Below, one piece after another: positions 13,331 through 25,020 of a stretch of 64,000 nucleotides of DNA. The position numbers were made by a program, and so were the translations under genes. The notes under the pieces are model-generated. The model made no database searches and was not told the DNA's origin. It was given only the letters and a program-made list of their open reading frames with translations. Origin of the DNA: Welwitschia mirabilis (taxonomy: Eukaryota; Gnetophyta; Gnetopsida; Welwitschiales); contig JBOZIK010000001.1 in NCBI GenBank assembly GCA_051453625.1, positions 293,675,536-293,739,535 on the forward strand. The letters are read 5' to 3'. How positions within the stretch are numbered: position 1 is the stretch's first letter; each line of letters opens with the position of its first letter.

Positions 13331-16300
13331 TTCATTTGTCTTTTTTTATAATTAATAGAACTACTTACTTTAAGTTGAGAAGGTTAAAGGTGTATCTAGC
13401 TAAGAAAATACAAGAATAAACAAAGCATTAAAAAATAGTATAAATATATTTCTAATTATTATCTTACTTGATCCTTATTTTATTTATATATATTATTATG
13501 ATCTACTATTCACATGCTTATCTACTATCCATACTTACTTATAATGTATCTATTTATTTCTTTCTTATAATGGATTCGACATCTAAGTAATAATACTTTA
13601 GTAGTGCTTAATTATTAAAAACATTGGAAAGAAGTATTAGAATGGATTCAACATCAGATCCAATGGGGTTAATTAATATGCTGCTGCATTTTCTATTCTA
13701 GGTTAGTAGTAGTAATATTTAGATTCTAAATATTAAAGCATTATAAACTCTAGATACTATATATGAAAGCATGCATGTGGAAAGGGGTTTGTGACCTCAA
13801 GACTTATTTCCATTACATTTCTATCGAACATGATATGATTTACACTTATAAAACATGTTGAATGCATGGGCATTTGTCTTGTAATTTAGGGTTGCACCAT
13901 AACAATTAATTTTTTTATATTATGATCAAAATCTTAAATATCATTAACTTGTTACATTTTTATCTAGGACTTTGTACCTTTTTAAATAATAAGTATCTAT
14001 TTAACATCTTAGTAATAGAAAATTAATTGTTATGTTAAAAATGATAGCTAGAAATGTTACTAATGATTCCTAGTATTCACGTGTTTGTGATTGATCTAGG
14101 TTGAAAACTAATGAATGGTAGTGTACATAGAGTGGCTCATGGATTAGCAATTAAGAGGGAACCCCCATGAGGTTAAAGGAGGAATTAGACATGAGAATAA
14201 TAATTATAGTCATTTAGGGTTGGTTGTGCTAAGGGCATGCTAGATAGAGAGTTAAGATTATTAAAAATGTGGAAAGGATTGGTTAGTAAGCAAGCAATTT
14301 TATAAAACCTAGAAAGAATGAAATTTAACATATTTTAATAACAAGGAAAAATAGGATGCTACTAATTTTAAGATTAAAAAACATAATAAGGTAAAAATAT
14401 CACAAACTAAAATATTAAAAGTACAAAACTCCTAGTAAACTACGTAATAGAGCATGTCCATTTAGTATTAGAATTGAATGGGAGATATGTTCACTTTGCA
14501 TCTCAATATGTAAAAAGAGACTATGATAAGTAAAACATAATATTGCTCCTAAATAAAAGACAATTAGCCTAGAATGTTGTATGCACACATAGTTACAATA
14601 CTTGATGTATATGTAACTATTCCAAAGTATGAACTGATACATATAAAAGTTAAGAAGGGAGATATGCTTAGTTTACCATCACAAAAAGTTAGCATTAGAA
14701 GGCTTACTATTCATAATATAAACCATAAGGATATGGACAATAATATAGTTTTATTTTAACATGGAAATGAATTTGATACTTTTTTTAATTTACAAGAAGA
14801 AGATAGAAGGTACATTTACTTTGAAATTTAGCATTTGTGATACACATTATTGGCATCATTTTTGTAACTAGAATATTTTCCAAAGATCATTAAAACATTG
14901 TGAGATTTCAAGTTTAAGGCCTTCAATTTTTGCAAATTATTGTTTATACATTTTTACCTTTCTTGAAATGTTTTACAAGTTATAATACATATGCAATTTA
15001 CATTAATTTTTAACTCAATGGATCTTATTATTATTATCTAGTTGCTTTCATGTGGACTTGCAATAAATAAACATCAGCATAAATGTTAATGTAAGGAGCG
15101 ATATCATGCTTAAGATTATGAATGTTTGACCTTTCTATAGTTCAACAAATACAAGTATGTTTTTTAGGCTACCAAAGATGTTACATATTATAAATATAAG
15201 GATCGATATATAGTAATTATACTAAAACATTAACACTAGAGTTTAGTTAAATTTTAATGGTTTGTTAATAAAGACTTTCTAGATCACATTTACATATTTG
15301 CACATTCTTGTATTTGCATATACAAAAATAAATATCAAAAAATCTATACTAGCTAATGTGTCATATAACATAATCTATGAAGTAAAATTAACAGAGGATG
15401 ATAAAATGACATACCTATTATTGTAGAGTTAAGAGCAACAAAATTGATAAATATTTACCAAAGATTTCTCTAAATACATCTCTTAGTAATATGATATTTG
15501 ATAAGATTATTGTAAAGGCATTACTAGGATTATTGTAGATGTTTCTTGGATATGATAATTCCACTATTACAGTTGTAGGATCAAAGAAAATATTCTGTAA
15601 ATACTCCATTTTAATTATCTTAGAAACATTGTGTATTTAATAAACTAAAACATCATTGATGGAAATTTCTACAATTTATCATAATTACCATAGAGTTGCA
15701 AAAGCATTCTTGGAAAAGAGATTCTCTATGATAGGTCTCTCTAAGAGCTGGTCATTTTCAAGGAAGAAACCCTAAAATGAATTTGAAAATGTTGATATTA
15801 GACTGAGGCATATAATGTCAGAGAACTAATATGAATTTTAATTAATATTTGTTGCATCTATTTAGTCTCTTTCTAGTGCTAGTGGCTTCAGATTCAGACT
15901 TGTAGAATGGCATTCAAGATTTGTATTCATCCTTAACTTTTGATCTAATCTTGACTCAAAATAAAAAATGAAATAATACTCACTTTAATTGGTAGTTTCA
16001 AGAGAAATCCTTTTATAAGACGAAGTCAATTGCATAGTATAAAGCAATAATCCATAATAAAGGTTGTAGAGGTAAGGTAGAAGGATATGAACTCCCTGTA
16101 AGACCTTCTTATCCATCTCCAACTCACACTCTATTTTGTGTAAGAATGTCATTGTTTCTCCTTCTGTAGCTCTTTTATTTACATTTTCTTTTCTTTAACA
16201 CATTTTCTCCTATCATTTTTGGTTGCAATAGTCCTGTGTTTTCTCATATCTAAAGATTCTAAATCATGCTCAATTTCTTTTTTCTTCCTAAAAACTTTAA

Positions 16301-17268
16301 AGATCTACACTTTTGTAGATTGATGGCTTTTTTGATCATTCAAATTGCACATTCTAATGAATTACAACCATCCTAGTATAATTGAAAAATGTAACTATGC
16401 ACAAATATGTGGTGTTATAGGATTAGATGAAGCAACAATCAAGGATATCTCATTAGTTGTAATATTATTAATGAAACCTAAATTTTTGATAAAATAAGAT
16501 ATTAAGTCAATATTTTACATTACTTTTCAAACTTTAATGTTGTATTTATAAGTATTATTACACTTTTTATGTGACAAGTATCTTGGACATTCAATGACCT
16601 CAAAATGATGCATTATGATATAGTTTAAGGATTTTCATGGTGCTTATGATTTGGAGATTAAGATTGAGGGTGAAAATGTGGATCATGAATGACTACCTTA
16701 ATATAGAAGCTCTATGATGTTTCATAGTCCATTTCCATCATCATATATTATGCTCTTGATGATGTAATAATTTTAACTCATTTGAACACTGAATGCATGA
16801 TATTGGATGATATCAAATCCTTTTAAAACTTTATTACCTTAGACAATTACATTCTAGGAGCCATAATCTATTTATTTTTAGTTATTTTTTAGTCAAATTT
16901 TTAGATTAGGTTTTATTTTTGGATTTTTGGTAGTTATAAGTGAAACTACTTGTGATGTTGCAACAACAATTCTAAGAGTAAAATGGCACTATATGACATG
17001 TGATAGCTTTTCAAAATGAGACATAAATCATATGTGAATTTATGGTGGTTTTGGTAACTCCTTTAACTACAACTAATCCTAGAGTACCTATAAATATTCC
17101 CTTAGTATCCATACCAATAACGCATCATTATCATATCATTATTATGCCAAATTTGCCATTCTAAACTATTGAAAAAATATTTTTCATTATTTTTTTTTCA
17201 TTTTTCTTCATTTCCAACGTGATCTTCTCTCTATACCAACTTTGGAAATCTTTTACATTCTAGATTCT
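13331..17268. other. No recognised gene
   Basis: Read on both strands. Short frames of about 60-75 codons (for example 14415-14642 minus and 14574-14759 plus, overlapping each other) carry no motif I recognise. The text has no obvious retroelement hallmark such as a PBS, polypurine tract or YxDD box. Confidence 0.5.
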
Positions 17269-17426
17269 CATCTTTTATTATCATCCAAAACCATTATNNN
17301 NNNNNNNNNNNNNNNNNNNNNNNNNNNNNNNNNNNNNNNNNNNNNNNNNNNNNNNNNNNNNNNNNNNNNNNNNNNNNNNNNNNNNNNNNNNNNNNNNCAT
17401 CTTTTATTATCATCCAAAACCATTAT
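17269..17426. other. Gap of 100 N with identical 29-bp flanks
   Basis: Positions 17269-17297 and 17398-17426 are the same 29 bases, on either side of exactly 100 N. This is best read as overlapping contig ends that were not merged. The two nominal 93-94 codon frames across the gap are artefacts of it. Confidence 0.85.
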
Positions 17427-17875
17427 CGTCCTTCTAAACCATTTCATAATCCATTTTACATCATTTTTTCCTCCCATTTCCATCCATCCAGAGGGCATTA
17501 TAGGTGTGGTGAAATGCATGTGATTGGGTAGTGCAAAAGGAGGAGAAATCATCCTATCTTATAAGAAGTTGAATGGAGGGCTAATGAAATGGTTTTGCAT
17601 TCATCTGAAATTAATAAGTGTTCCTTTTCTTTATGTTTTTATGCTTTAATTACTTGATTTGTATTTATATCATGATTTTCTTTCAATGTAATTAGACTTT
17701 TTATAGCTTGTAGCATAAACAATGCTAATTAGATTATAGAATAATTAGTACCTTTCATAGAAATCTAATTTTTTTGCATGTCTGATCACTCATTATTAAC
17801 AAAAATCGTGTTTTTTTTTAGTCTCTCATATTTCCTTTATTATTTTCATGTTCTAGTACATTCTCATGATTCTAG

Positions 17876-18442
17876 NNNNNNNNNNNNNNNNNNNNNNNNN
17901 NNNNNNNNNNNNNNNNNNNNNNNNNNNNNNNNNNNNNNNNNNNNNNNNNNNNNNNNNNNNNNNNNNNNNNNNNNNNNNNNNNNNNNNNNNNNNNNNNNNN
18001 NNNNNNNNNNNNNNNNNNNNNNNNNNNNNNNNNNNNNNNNNNNNNNNNNNNNNNNNNNNNNNNNNNNNNNNNNNNNNNNNNNNNNNNNNNNNNNNNNNNN
18101 NNNNNNNNNNNNNNNNNNNNNNNNNNNNNNNNNNNNNNNNNNNNNNNNNNNNNNNNNNNNNNNNNNNNNNNNNNNNNNNNNNNNNNNNNNNNNNNNNNNN
18201 NNNNNNNNNNNNNNNNNNNNNNNNNNNNNNNNNNNNNNNNNNNNNNNNNNNNNNNNNNNNNNNNNNNNNNNNNNNNNNNNNNNNNNNNNNNNNNNNNNNN
18301 NNNNNNNNNNNNNNNNNNNNNNNNNNNNNNNNNNNNNNNNNNNNNNNNNNNNNNNNNNNNNNNNNNNNNNNNNNNNNNNNNNNNNNNNNNNNNNNNNNNN
18401 NNNNNNNNNNNNNNNNNNNNNNNNNNNNNNNNNNNNNNNNNN
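17876..18442. other. Assembly gap (567 N)
   Basis: Run of N of non-standard length, probably an estimated gap. Nothing can be said about its content; the long open frames reported across it are not real. Confidence 0.99.
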
Positions 18443-21400
18443 TTTTATATGCAACTCTAATGGTTCTATAATTGTGTTAGTGAGCCATCATAATTTAGGA
18501 AAAAAAAATTTCTCAAAATGTTAGAATTAAAATTCAGCTATTAAATCCTTTTTTTCCTACTTCCAATCTTAGTTATAGTTTTACTTAAATAAATTTCTAA
18601 ATTATCAAATCTTATTTTTCTAATTTTGCATAATGATTTTCTTAATCATTTGTAATGTGATTTTAGAAATTCAAGATTCTATCTTGCATTAAGTTTTGAT
18701 TAATTGTAAAATATGAAATCTAGAATTACTTAAGTTTTATATTTTTCTTAATATTCTTAGTCAAAATAGGATTTACTAAAATTTTTTATAGTATTCTAAA
18801 TGAACTACTTTTATTGATTGCAATCAATTCTACTTAATCTTGAATATCTAGTTTTAGAAACTTGTTTTATAGTATACTCTAAGTATTTGAAGGGTTTGAA
18901 ATTTTCTAAGTCAATTATTTTGAATTTTCTCTCTCCTTGTTCTCTCTCTTCTTCATTTGTTCTCTTTTCACTTGTTAAAACTACTTGAAATCAAATAGGA
19001 TTACTTTGATTTAATGAACATTCCTATGATAGTTGTTATTAATTTTCTATTGATTTAAATCCTGATTTTGATGTTTCAATCCTTTTATAATTCATTTTAT
19101 TTTTAGTGAAGATTTATGTTTTAAGTCAAATGTATTGTAATTTAGCAAAAATATTGTTATTGTTAAATGCTTTACCTAGTCAATTTAAAGAATCTAGATT
19201 TATAAGTCTTATATTTTGATTGTAAATTGATCTACATTTTACATACAATGGAATATGATGTTTGAATTATCTATTTACATCCATTTAATATGAATCAAAG
19301 AAGTTAATGTTTCAAGGAAAATTATTTTTGCATATGAAATTGACATAGGTAAATTTATTTCTTTGGAATTCTTTACTTATACACATGAATTATAAATGTT
19401 CTTTAGCATCTTGTAAATGTGCATAATAGATTACTTATTCTTATTTTCCTGTAATTCTATTTTACATCTTATGAAATTATGCTTTTACAAATGTAATTTT
19501 TCACAATTATTTTATGTCATGTATGTTAAATTAATTTTATGTTACTTAAAGGAAATAATTATTTTATCATATGAAGTGACAGTTTAATAGAGTAAAATTA
19601 ATATTTCATAAAGATTCATGTTAATTCTTCTATTGATATGATACTCATGTGCTTTCACTATATTTTCAATTCAACCTATGATATTTCTTTTTGTTGTAAT
19701 TTGAAATTTTTGCACTAAATTTTTTTCACTCAATTATTTTTTTAAAGACTAAAGGCAAGATTTCATTATTTTAAAAATTGAGTTTTTACTTCATCCAATT
19801 ATTCTTATAAAGTTTTTATGCAAATTTGATAACTTCTCTTCTTTTTTCCTCCTTATTCTTTCACTCATGAATTTTTTTGTAAAGGAATCTTAAATGTGTT
19901 CTCAAGTATGAAGGCTTTTATGTGGGATATTTTTCAACCTGTTGTTAGCTTTACTCTAAGAATGAAGGTAAAAGTGATTATGTAATTCCTATCAGTTACC
20001 CTTTTTTCCCATTTCATAAGAATGAGCTATTCTATTTTAGCTAGGTGTTGGAAGGTGTTATCTTCATCTGTTCCTAAGAAGGTAGTATGAGCATGTAGGT
20101 TTTAAGTTTTACATCTTCTTCATTAGGTAGATTAAAGGATTTTAGATCTATATTTTCTTATAAGCTATCATGTCCTTGAAAGTTAATGGCATATAAGTAC
20201 AGGTTGACATCTTTTAAGAGTTAAAAGTAAAGGGATTATTAGAATAAAAATAGGTTTGAATTCTAGGTTTTTAGAGGGGTTTAAAGGTGAATAAGGTTTA
20301 TAAAATAAATTACTTTCAAAAATAAAAATACTAATTTGAAAACTATAAAAATTACTTTCAGAGATATGCAAATGAAAATTAGAATAATTGTCTTCTTCTA
20401 TTCTAGATTTAAGTGAAAACTTCTCACCTCTATTTCTTGAATTAAAGTTTACCAACCCTTCTTGAATTTCTTTACTAATTATTTGATTCTCATAATAATT
20501 TTTTTTATTATTTAATATTCCCTTATATGTTCATAAAATATTTTAAAAACATCCTTACACCCAAGTGATTACGTCCTTCTAGATCACACAAAATGCAAGA
20601 ATAAGGTTATATAAACAATGGATGTTACACTTAGTTAGATTGCATGAAGCACAAACTATAGGTTACTTTTGTTGTAAAAAATTATAATATCTAAGTTTTC
20701 ACAATAAAGGTAAAACAAAATTTGAAATACAAACTAAAGAAAATTGAAATGCAATTTAAAATAAGTAGAAACTAAAGGTATAACACTATATAAGTAAATA
20801 ATATTAATCTTAAGCTACTTCCTTATGTAATGAGAATCAACTTTTTAATCCTTAGATACTTCTATAGAAAAGCCACCAAAATTTTCATCTCTTATATTTG
20901 CATTAAAACATCTTTAAAATTATTTATCAATCAAACCTATAATGATGCATGGTAGTATAGGGTACAAACTCAAATGTTGTAAATTAGCAAAGCAACTAGA
21001 GGAATATTGGAAAAGGTAATTCATTTAAAAAGAAGAAAAAGAGAGAGTAATAAAATAAAAATGGATAATGTAGATAGTGAATGCAACGGACTTATGAATG
21101 TAGCATGATGAAAATATCTAAAATACAATTTGATTACCAAATGTACTAATTTGTTATTACCCAAGCTACTCCTTATGCTCTATGTCAAAACCATATTTAA
21201 TATTAAACTAGTATTACATGTACATTAACATAAAACATATTATATATATCTATATATATCAATAAAATCATACTTTATTATAATAATAAAATGCACTTTA
21301 TGAATATACTTAGAAGTAATAACTCCTTAATATTAGAAACATATCCTAACACCAACGATAGTCCTTCTTACAAGTGAATGGATTCCTTATCCAAAAATTC

Positions 21401-21537
21401 TATTATTAGACATGAATTTAGTGCTAAAATAATGGGAAAATAAGAGAAGCTTAAGATGTCTATGTGGTTTTGAATGGTGGACTAACTAGATAAAGAACAA
21501 AAACAAAACTTGATTCTTCATTATCCACTACCTTTTT
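18443..21537. other. No recognised gene
   Basis: AT-rich. Includes a pyrimidine-rich stretch near 18925-18970. A 90-codon minus frame at 20183-20455 is rich in Ser, Asn, Phe and Pro without any recognisable motif. No strong hallmark of a mobile element. Confidence 0.5.
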
Positions 21538-21671
21538 CATCTAATGATGCATCCTCTAGTGGTAATCAGAATATGGTTGTAGTTAGAATCTAACTTCTTC
21601 CTATTTAATTACTTTATCCTTTGATGCTTTATCTTCTAGTGCTAGGTCGAATGTGATTGTAGGTGAAATCT
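21538..21671. repeat. Short tandem duplication (about 80-bp unit, two copies)
   Basis: The segment with GATGCATCCTCTAGTG and ATATGGTTGTAGTTAGAATC (about 21546-21590) recurs diverged about 80 bp later as GATGCTTTATCTTCTAGTG and ATGTGATTGTAGGTGAAATC (about 21623-21671). Only two copies are visible. Confidence 0.6.
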
Positions 21672-22028
21672 TATCAATTTTTTAAATTATTAATGATTAC
21701 TTCATTTTGATCTAAATTATGCTTAGATTTTTATCTTGAGTCCTTGACATAAAGAATTTTCAATTTAGATGATTAATCTTTTAAAACTTCCTATAACTAG
21801 ACACAAGACCATTATAATTATGGTCAAGTTATCCATCTAATGTTAATATAGACATCATTTAAGATAAATTTATGATATCATTATGTAATACCCTAACTTA
21901 ATTTATTTTTATTAAGCATCTTTTTATTAAGAATTTAAATTAATTATAGTGCTTATCAACATCTACATACACTTTATTAGCATAATTATATATATGTAAT
22001 AAAATTAAATATTATAAATACTTCATAT

Positions 22029-22283
22029 TATTTAGATTTATCTTAAAAATAAGATATAACAAGTATGCCTACATACCAATGGTAAATGGTTATGTTCAGT
22101 TTGATTTATCTATTAGTTCATATTATTTGGGATTTGCTCTACATTTTATGGGAATATTATTGGTTTGTAAGTCATTTATTTATTTACATTTGTTATTGAA
22201 ATCTTTAATCTATAGTTTCATGCCAATTCTCAAGCTCTATTTTCACAGCTCCATCATACCTTTTTTAATACTTTTGTATGATC
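22029..22283 (+). repeat. Left LTR (part) of copia remnant
   Basis: Shares with the right repeat TTATCTTAAAAATAAGAT, TTGATTTATCTATTAGTT (or near match), CATTTGGGATTTG-like text, and ATAGTTTCATGYCAATYCTC. Its first two bases are TA where the right copy has TG. Divergence is high, perhaps a fifth to a quarter of positions by eye. Confidence 0.6.
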
Positions 22284-23989
22284 TAGAATATAGAGAAACC
22301 TAGTATAAAAAAATATATGAGAAAGAGAAAAAAAATTTATTAAAGTAATAAATTAATTTCATCTAAAAATACATTAAGAATTTAAATAAGGCTACATTTC
22401 AAAATCCAGATAAATTCCCTTTCACATTGAAAGTCAAAATCTTTATCTTCATCTATTGTGTTTTTCAAATCATTAAGATTTACTGAGTGCAATTAATCCA
22501 TATTACATAAGTTTAATGCATTTTAGCTATATCGACATAGATTAGTCTCTAGTTAGTAATATTGAAACTTATTTCAAATTTTTATCCTAATATTAATTCT
22601 AATTATTCTTTTATTATCATTCTTATTATCTGCAAATGAATAAAAATTTGTTTTGATAATCATTTTGGCATTTTCTCTTTTGATAGTTAGGCTTTGATTT
22701 TTTCTTCTATATTAATATCTACTTGTAAGATTGTTCTAGCTTTATTTTTAGTAGAAATGACCATTTATGCATTACTTGTATTGATTAAGCTATGTATTTG
22801 TAAATATTTTAGATCTTGAAAGAAAGGATTCATCAGGAATCACATGAATAATAGAAATAAAATTTAATTAAAATCCAAGACAATCACATAGTTTCCAAAT
22901 AGAAGGTTTCAAAAGAAGCATGAACAACATTTAGAAAAGGACATAAAATAGTTTGAATTAGTGAGAATTCAAATGTTTTATTTATTTTTTCTAGAGCCAT
23001 GCAAGTAGAGGACTTGAAACACTATTAAGAGAGAACATAGTGGAATATAATGATTTGTATCGTCATTCATTTACTTACAACCTTATTCATCACTTCACTA
23101 AGGGACCAATTAAAACATCTTCAGGCTATTCTCTACTTGATATAGATTCATACTAAATCATTAATGCATTTTTTCACAGGTCTATTTTGCAAATATTATT
23201 ATTGTAAGCAATATTAATTAGAAGATGATCCTTTTATTTTTTATTATAAACATCTCCACGTCTAGCCCACATGTTTTCAAATTTTCTTAAGCCTTTCATC
23301 TAATTAATTTCTTAGAGAATCTCATCATTTAATAATTATTTAATTTAATTTATAAATTTATTTTATTTTTCTAATCATAATCTGAGATTACTCTTTGACC
23401 CATAGTGGTTTCCTCTTATAATACATTGTATTGCCTTTATGGTTTAAAAATGTTCTAGGAATAAAGATTTTAAAAGGTATGATCCTTATCCTTATTCAAA
23501 GTATATATCTAACTAAACAAATATATTTTTAGGGATAGTAGTATACGAGGTGTTTAAATCCTCCAAGGGTATTGGTTTCATTTTCATCATCAACAAGAGA
23601 GTTAAATAGTGAAAAGAAATCTACTTAAATAAGGGGGATCTAAGTCTTAAAAATTACCAACACCTACTTCACTTCGCTCAGCAAGCAATGGAACATAATA
23701 TTAAAAAATTCAATAGAAATAAGTTCTACACTTAACAACTGAATATGTAACTTTTACTAATTAATAAAGATGTGTAAAAAGTGATAAGTGATAAAGTACC
23801 ATAGCTAAAAGATCTTAACAATATTAATGAATGGGAAGATAATGATCAATAAGCTTTTATTCTTACTGGGCTTGATTTGAAAGATAATTATCTTTATCAT
23901 ATTAACCTAAGCATAACATGAAAAGAAGTAGGGGATGACTTATTTAAATTATTTGGTATAAGTAAAAATGCCATAAAATAATAATTAAA

Positions 23990-24478
23990 ACATCAAGTAC
24001 ATAGTTTGAAAATGGAGGATTCAGGATACATGAATTATTACATAAATTACTTTAGATCATTTTATCTCAACTTGTTGCTATGAATTCAAAAGTTAAAGAT
24101 GATTATGCCAAGTTGATTCTTCTTATTAGTCTTCCATCTAGATATGCTAACATTAGTTTTACTTTAAAAAATATTTCATACACATGAGAAAATGCCATTT
24201 CAATACTCATTAAAAAACACAAGAAGATGCAACGACATGAATCTTCTAAACGAGCCTTATTTTCTCAAAGGTAAAAATTTTGATATAGAGATAATAATAC
24301 TAATAAAAAATGCATAAAATGCTTCTACTATAATAAGCAAGTGCATATGACATTATATTTCATTAAATGAGAAAAATATCTACTTAGTGCTAAGTTGAAA
24401 GCTCAAGCACAAATTCTAGAAACTTTAAATCAAGATGAAGATTCCAAGGAAGTAGAACCAACTAAAAATGTTATGGGA
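23990..24478 (+). pseudogene. Ty1/copia gag remnant with zinc knuckle
   Basis: The frame from about 24065 reads SQLVAMNSKVKDDYAKLILL and continues with ISLPSRY, matching the copia gag (UBN2-type) block in which a loop length is followed by a LLxSLPxSY/W motif. After a stop it continues AISILIKKHKKMQRHES. A degenerate CCHC knuckle lies at 24320-24361: Cys, then Tyr where the second Cys belongs, then His at the right spacing, then Phe where the last Cys belongs. The downstream tail (KAQAQILETLNQDEDSKEVE) is acidic. At least four in-frame stops. Gag would have formed the virus-like particle. Confidence 0.65.
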
Positions 24479-24479
24479 T

Positions 24480-24641
24480 GGTTCTAATTTTTTTAGGTTA
24501 ATCCCATGTTTTTAGATAAGTTTCATATTTGGATTAGTTACATCTATGTTATCTTTGGATTATTTTCATCATTTAGTTTAATCTCATGGATATGTTCCAT
24601 TTGTGTATTTTAAGTTAGTCCCATTATTAAGTGTGTCTCAA
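24480..24641 (+). repeat. Degenerate minisatellite, about 18-bp spacing
   Basis: Core GGATTAGTCYCAT recurs about nine times (for example near 24496, 24515, 24531, 24557, 24575, 24588, 24613 and 24630), spaced roughly 13-26 bp. It sits between the gag remnant and the polypurine tract of the copia remnant and is the reverse complement of the array at 5339-5508. Confidence 0.6.
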
Positions 24642-24708
24642 ATATGCGTTTTAGATCTATTTGATGAAATTATGTAATGTCAATCCTCCACATATTTTGA
24701 ATGTAACA

Positions 24709-24721
24709 TTAAGAAGGGGTT
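24709..24721 (+). other. Polypurine tract of copia remnant
   Basis: Purine run TTAAGAAGGGGT(T) directly before the TGTTAGGG start of the right repeat. This is the expected place for plus-strand priming and fixes the element's orientation. Confidence 0.6.
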
Positions 24722-24983
24722 TGTTAGGGTTTATCTTAAAAATAAGATTCAATAGATATTCCCATGTACCAATGATTAATTTTAATGATTAGTTTAATTT
24801 ATCTATTAGTTAATGTCATTTGGGATTTGATCTACATTTTGTGGATCTATTGTTAATTTGTCAATCATTTATATATTTTCATTCATTAATGAAATTTTTG
24901 AAATATAGTTTCATGTCAATCCTCAAACTTCATTCTCATGGATTCATAATTTCTTCTGTTATGATTTTGTATTACTCTACAAC
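24722..24983 (+). repeat. Right LTR (part) of copia remnant
   Basis: Begins TGTTAGGGTTTATC after the polypurine tract and matches the left copy to about 24983. The exact 3' end was not found. Confidence 0.6.
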
Positions 24984-25020
24984 TTTATTTATTGGAGTGA
25001 ATATAAATTATATTATTTTA

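Larger units (their letters stand above)
22029..24983 (+). mobile_element. Short Ty1/copia remnant: LTR, gag, LTR, no pol
   Basis: Two diverged direct repeats (22029-22283 and 24722-24983) flank about 2.4 kb containing a copia gag fragment, a minisatellite and a polypurine tract. There is only about 250 bp between the end of gag and the right repeat, and no integrase or RT motifs anywhere inside. It is either an internally deleted copia element or a gag-only non-autonomous form. A Met-type PBS next to the left repeat was not found, so the left repeat's right end is uncertain. Confidence 0.65.

Noticed and set aside
14415-14759. Two opposed frames of 61 and 75 codons
   Set aside because: They overlap on opposite strands, have no motif and are of the length expected by chance.
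17778-18524. Open frames of about 196-248 codons on both strands
   Set aside because: Almost entirely N from the gap at 17876-18442.
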